NCBI GenBank assembly: GCA_041178325.1
Contig: JBEGVN010000014.1
Coordinates: 33,409 to 97,408 of the forward strand
From: UBA6136 sp041178325
GTDB lineage: Bacteria; Pseudomonadota; Gammaproteobacteria; Methylococcales; Methylococcaceae
Length of the DNA: 64,000 bases
Direction of reading: 5' to 3'
Shown: positions 62,429 through 64,000 of the stretch, piece by piece
Layout: every line of letters begins with the position of its first letter
Numbering within the stretch: the stretch's first letter is position 1
Notes under the pieces: model-generated
Seen by the model: only the letters and a program-made list of their open reading frames with translations
Database searches by the model: none
What the model was told of the DNA's origin: nothing
Translations under genes and position numbers: made by a program

Positions 62429-63601
62429 TTATGGTTTGATGGTAAGCGAGAGAATGCCGCCTGGTGAGGCGAAGGACCAGTTCTCGGGAAGCATGGTTTT
62501 GCTGATCAGGGTAAGCCCTGCCGTAGCCGAATAGTTGGAAGTATTTACAGCAAAGCTCTCAATAAAGGGTCTCATAGGCCGCTGGGTATTCTCCACATCT
62601 CCAACCCGAAGCCAAAAGAGCGTTTTATCGTTTTCGCTGATCGCCAAATCAAGCCCGCCAGGTCCCGTCATTTCAGGCGTGTAGTCGCTGACGAATCTGA
62701 TATTTCCATTGGCCTCCCAACGGTAAAGCGAGAGTGTGCGCGTTTCAAAAGCAGAGGTCCAAAGCCACGTCGAATGGGCATTAGATACCGCCCAGCAGGG
62801 ATCCATAAGCGAGCTGCGAATACTCTGGAAAACCCGTTGAGTCATGCCATTGAGGTTGGTGTAAAGGCTTGCGATTCCTGGCAATGAGTTGTCGGCTAGG
62901 GTGACGGCGAGCTTATGTGGGTTATAACGCCCGATCGCACCCCCAAGTGGGTTGTTGATCCCCCCCGTTGTTCCTGTCCGACTGATGGAGCCATCCTTTT
63001 CAAGATCAAACCGGTCAACCTGGCTCAGTCCGCTCAGGGTGACGGTAAACGTACGCCCTTTTGGGGATCCGATGATATCCACAGGCACAGCGTCAGGGAG
63101 ATAGCTAAAGCTTCCCTGAAGCGCGACAAGCTGGCCATCATGAAGAATTCTGTATCGTTGTACGTTCGGATTGACCGGGATTTGTCGGTTGTTATCGCCT
63201 TGATTCAGGACGAGCAGATTATTTTGAACGACGGCAAGACTGACTGGATGTCGTCCCAGTGATGATGTCTTTCCAAGCAAGTTAAGATTTCCGGATGCCT
63301 CAATACGGAAAGTTGATACAGAGTCATCACCTGTATTGGTAACGAAAAGAAACTTTCCGTTGGTCGCCAGTGCATGTGACTGGTTCCCATCAATGGCCGG
63401 CTCGCCTGCCCCAGCGGTTGAGAAGGCGCGGATGAAGTCTAATGAGGCCCCGTCCCTTGCCTGGATCAAGAGGGCAACTTCATTACTATCGCGCGCGTTC
63501 GATTCAAGATAGACCGCATTCATTGCAAGCGCTTTAGAAGCCGAGCAAATCAGAAGGCTGGCCCATAGCGAAAATAGAAGACCGTGGCGGCGTGGGTGCA
63601 T
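62429..63601 (-). CDS. lactonase-like seven-bladed propeller, exported
   Basis: A 390-residue exported protein, signal peptide ending near KALAMNA. The mature part has propeller blades with the 6-phosphogluconolactonase-like pattern: ALATNGKFLFVTNTGDDSVSTFRIEASGNLNLLG, PVSLAVVQNNLLVLNQGDN, KLAVTLADNS. Cytosolic Pgl enzymes lack a signal peptide; this one is exported and is not beside gnd or zwf, so a role in the pentose phosphate pathway is unlikely. Substrate unknown. No good ribosome binding site is seen before the ATG. Confidence 0.75.
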   Translation of the reverse strand: MHPRRHGLLFSLWASLLICSASKALAMNAVYLESNARDSNEVALLIQARDGASLDFIRAFSTAGAGEPAIDGNQSHALATNGKFLFVTNTGDDSVSTFRIEASGNLNLLGKTSSLGRHPVSLAVVQNNLLVLNQGDNNRQIPVNPNVQRYRILHDGQLVALQGSFSYLPDAVPVDIIGSPKGRTFTVTLSGLSQVDRFDLEKDGSISRTGTTGGINNPLGGAIGRYNPHKLAVTLADNSLPGIASLYTNLNGMTQRVFQSIRSSLMDPCWAVSNAHSTWLWTSAFETRTLSLYRWEANGNIRFVSDYTPEMTGPGGLDLAISENDKTLFWLRVGDVENTQRPMRPFIESFAVNTSNYSATAGLTLISKTMLPENWSFASPGGILSLTIKP

Positions 63602-63703
63602 GGGAGAGGGCAGTCCGGATACAGCGTTTTATGCGAAGTGGGAGGCTACAATATCGCAACATTTCAAACCAGCCCACTCTTTCCACTCATTACCGAAGCC
63701 GAC

Positions 63704-64000
63704 ATGTTATTCAGTCGCTACATTTTCAAAGCTATCGTTTCCCTACCGTTCATCCTTTTTTTTAACGCCTTATTGATCGCATTCCTTTTTGTGCTGGTTG
63801 ATGAAGGCTTGCATGTTGAATGCGTCACGATGATTAAGCGCTTACGCCTCGAGACCTTGTCCACGTTACTGGTTGTGTGGGGAGTAATTCTTGAGTCTAG
63901 AGAAATTATTCTGAGTCGGCTCGCAACGGGGAAAAGAAATTCCGTGTCTGAAGCTACGCACCATGACATCGAACTTTATGGGATCAGCCTTGTGGCCTTA
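63704..64000 (+). CDS. membrane protein, N-terminal part (3' partial)
   Basis: An ATG at 63704 opens a frame that runs without stop to the end of the window, 99 codons. It has two hydrophobic helices (about residues 12-35 and 54-66) separated by a short loop with KRLRLE, then a charged segment. Nothing in the visible part identifies a family. It is divergent from the lactonase-like gene, with about 100 bp for both promoters. Confidence 0.55.
   Translation, partial: MLFSRYIFKAIVSLPFILFFNALLIAFLFVLVDEGLHVECVTMIKRLRLETLSTLLVVWGVILESREIILSRLATGKRNSVSEATHHDIELYGISLVAL

Noticed and set aside
62429..63601. Assignment as cytosolic 6-phosphogluconolactonase (Pgl)
   Set aside because: It has a signal peptide and is far from gnd, so the pathway enzyme call is not supported.
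1..64000. CRISPR arrays, tRNA or rRNA genes, insertion sequences
   Set aside because: Looked for regular repeats with spacers, cloverleaf T-arms and transposase motifs on both strands; none found by eye.

Overview
The window looks like ordinary chromosome from a Gram-negative proteobacterium, most likely a gammaproteobacterium. The support is lipid A synthesis (lpxK), outer-membrane porins and TolC-type channels, two tripartite efflux systems of the MdtABC and MdtNOP kinds, DsbD, the MsrPQ repair pair, and two DUF748 (AsmA-like) proteins. I cannot name the genus. I see no rRNA, tRNA, CRISPR array, transposase or phage gene. The only stretch that looks foreign by base use is the A+T-rich adhesin fragment at the left edge.

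Layout, left to right. 1-1650: C-terminal part of a filamentous-haemagglutinin-like exoprotein. 1746-3457: lpxK and, divergent from it, a beta-class glutathione S-transferase. 3421-8779: an MdtNOP-type efflux system, with ytcA-mdtN-mdtO on the minus strand and the outer-membrane lipoprotein divergent on the plus strand. 8827-12780: a minus-strand run of a CzcC/TolC-type channel, dsbD, a TlpA-like thioredoxin and a 34-residue membrane protein. 13092-18072: an OprB-type porin, a small secreted beta-repeat protein, an RluA-family pseudouridine synthase, a two-helix ion channel, and a small operon for a BFD-type [2Fe-2S] protein, a Gly/Tyr-rich exported protein and a glycine-zipper lipoprotein. 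18124-30162: a minus-strand block mdtA-mdtB-mdtC, then a Rieske oxygenase whose stop overlaps the start of a 1198-residue DUF748 protein.

30431-38002: a DUF1269 protein, a ZIP transporter, a YkgJ-type cysteine-cluster protein overlapping a CreC-like histidine kinase, an NlpE-like protein, and a chain of rlhA, a membrane protein and an NHL/Vgb-type propeller. 38139-42733: a zinc alcohol dehydrogenase, then pgi and gnd, which link glycolysis and the oxidative pentose phosphate route. 42794-48517: a BCAM0308-like protein, two tandem RRM RNA-binding proteins, a P-type cation ATPase and a divergent AI-2E-family exporter. 48628-53154: a second DUF748 protein, a 51-residue basic protein and an outer-membrane beta-barrel-like protein. 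53187-58447: msrQ-msrP, then a tightly overlapping operon of a flavin-reductase-fold protein, an SLC13 transporter fused to a degenerate cyclic-nucleotide-binding domain, and a membrane-tethered substrate-binding protein. 58616-64000: a secreted metzincin protease with yigZ, a DUF5765 membrane protein, a small acidic protein, a lactonase-like propeller and the start of a membrane protein cut by the right edge.

Much of the window concerns the cell envelope: export of drugs, metals and other small molecules, outer-membrane homeostasis (DUF748, NlpE, porins) and periplasmic thiol and methionine-sulfoxide redox (DsbD, TlpA, MsrPQ). The best candidates for something new are the PPOX / CNBD-SLC13 / binding-protein operon (54884-58447), the RRM pair with its repeated RNA elements and distant terminator (43381-44603), the Rieske-DUF748 coupling (18124-22712), the K+-channel-like protein with His in its selectivity filter, and the 34-residue membrane protein downstream of tlpA. 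No wholly unknown multi-gene system is obvious; these are leads based on sequence reading alone.
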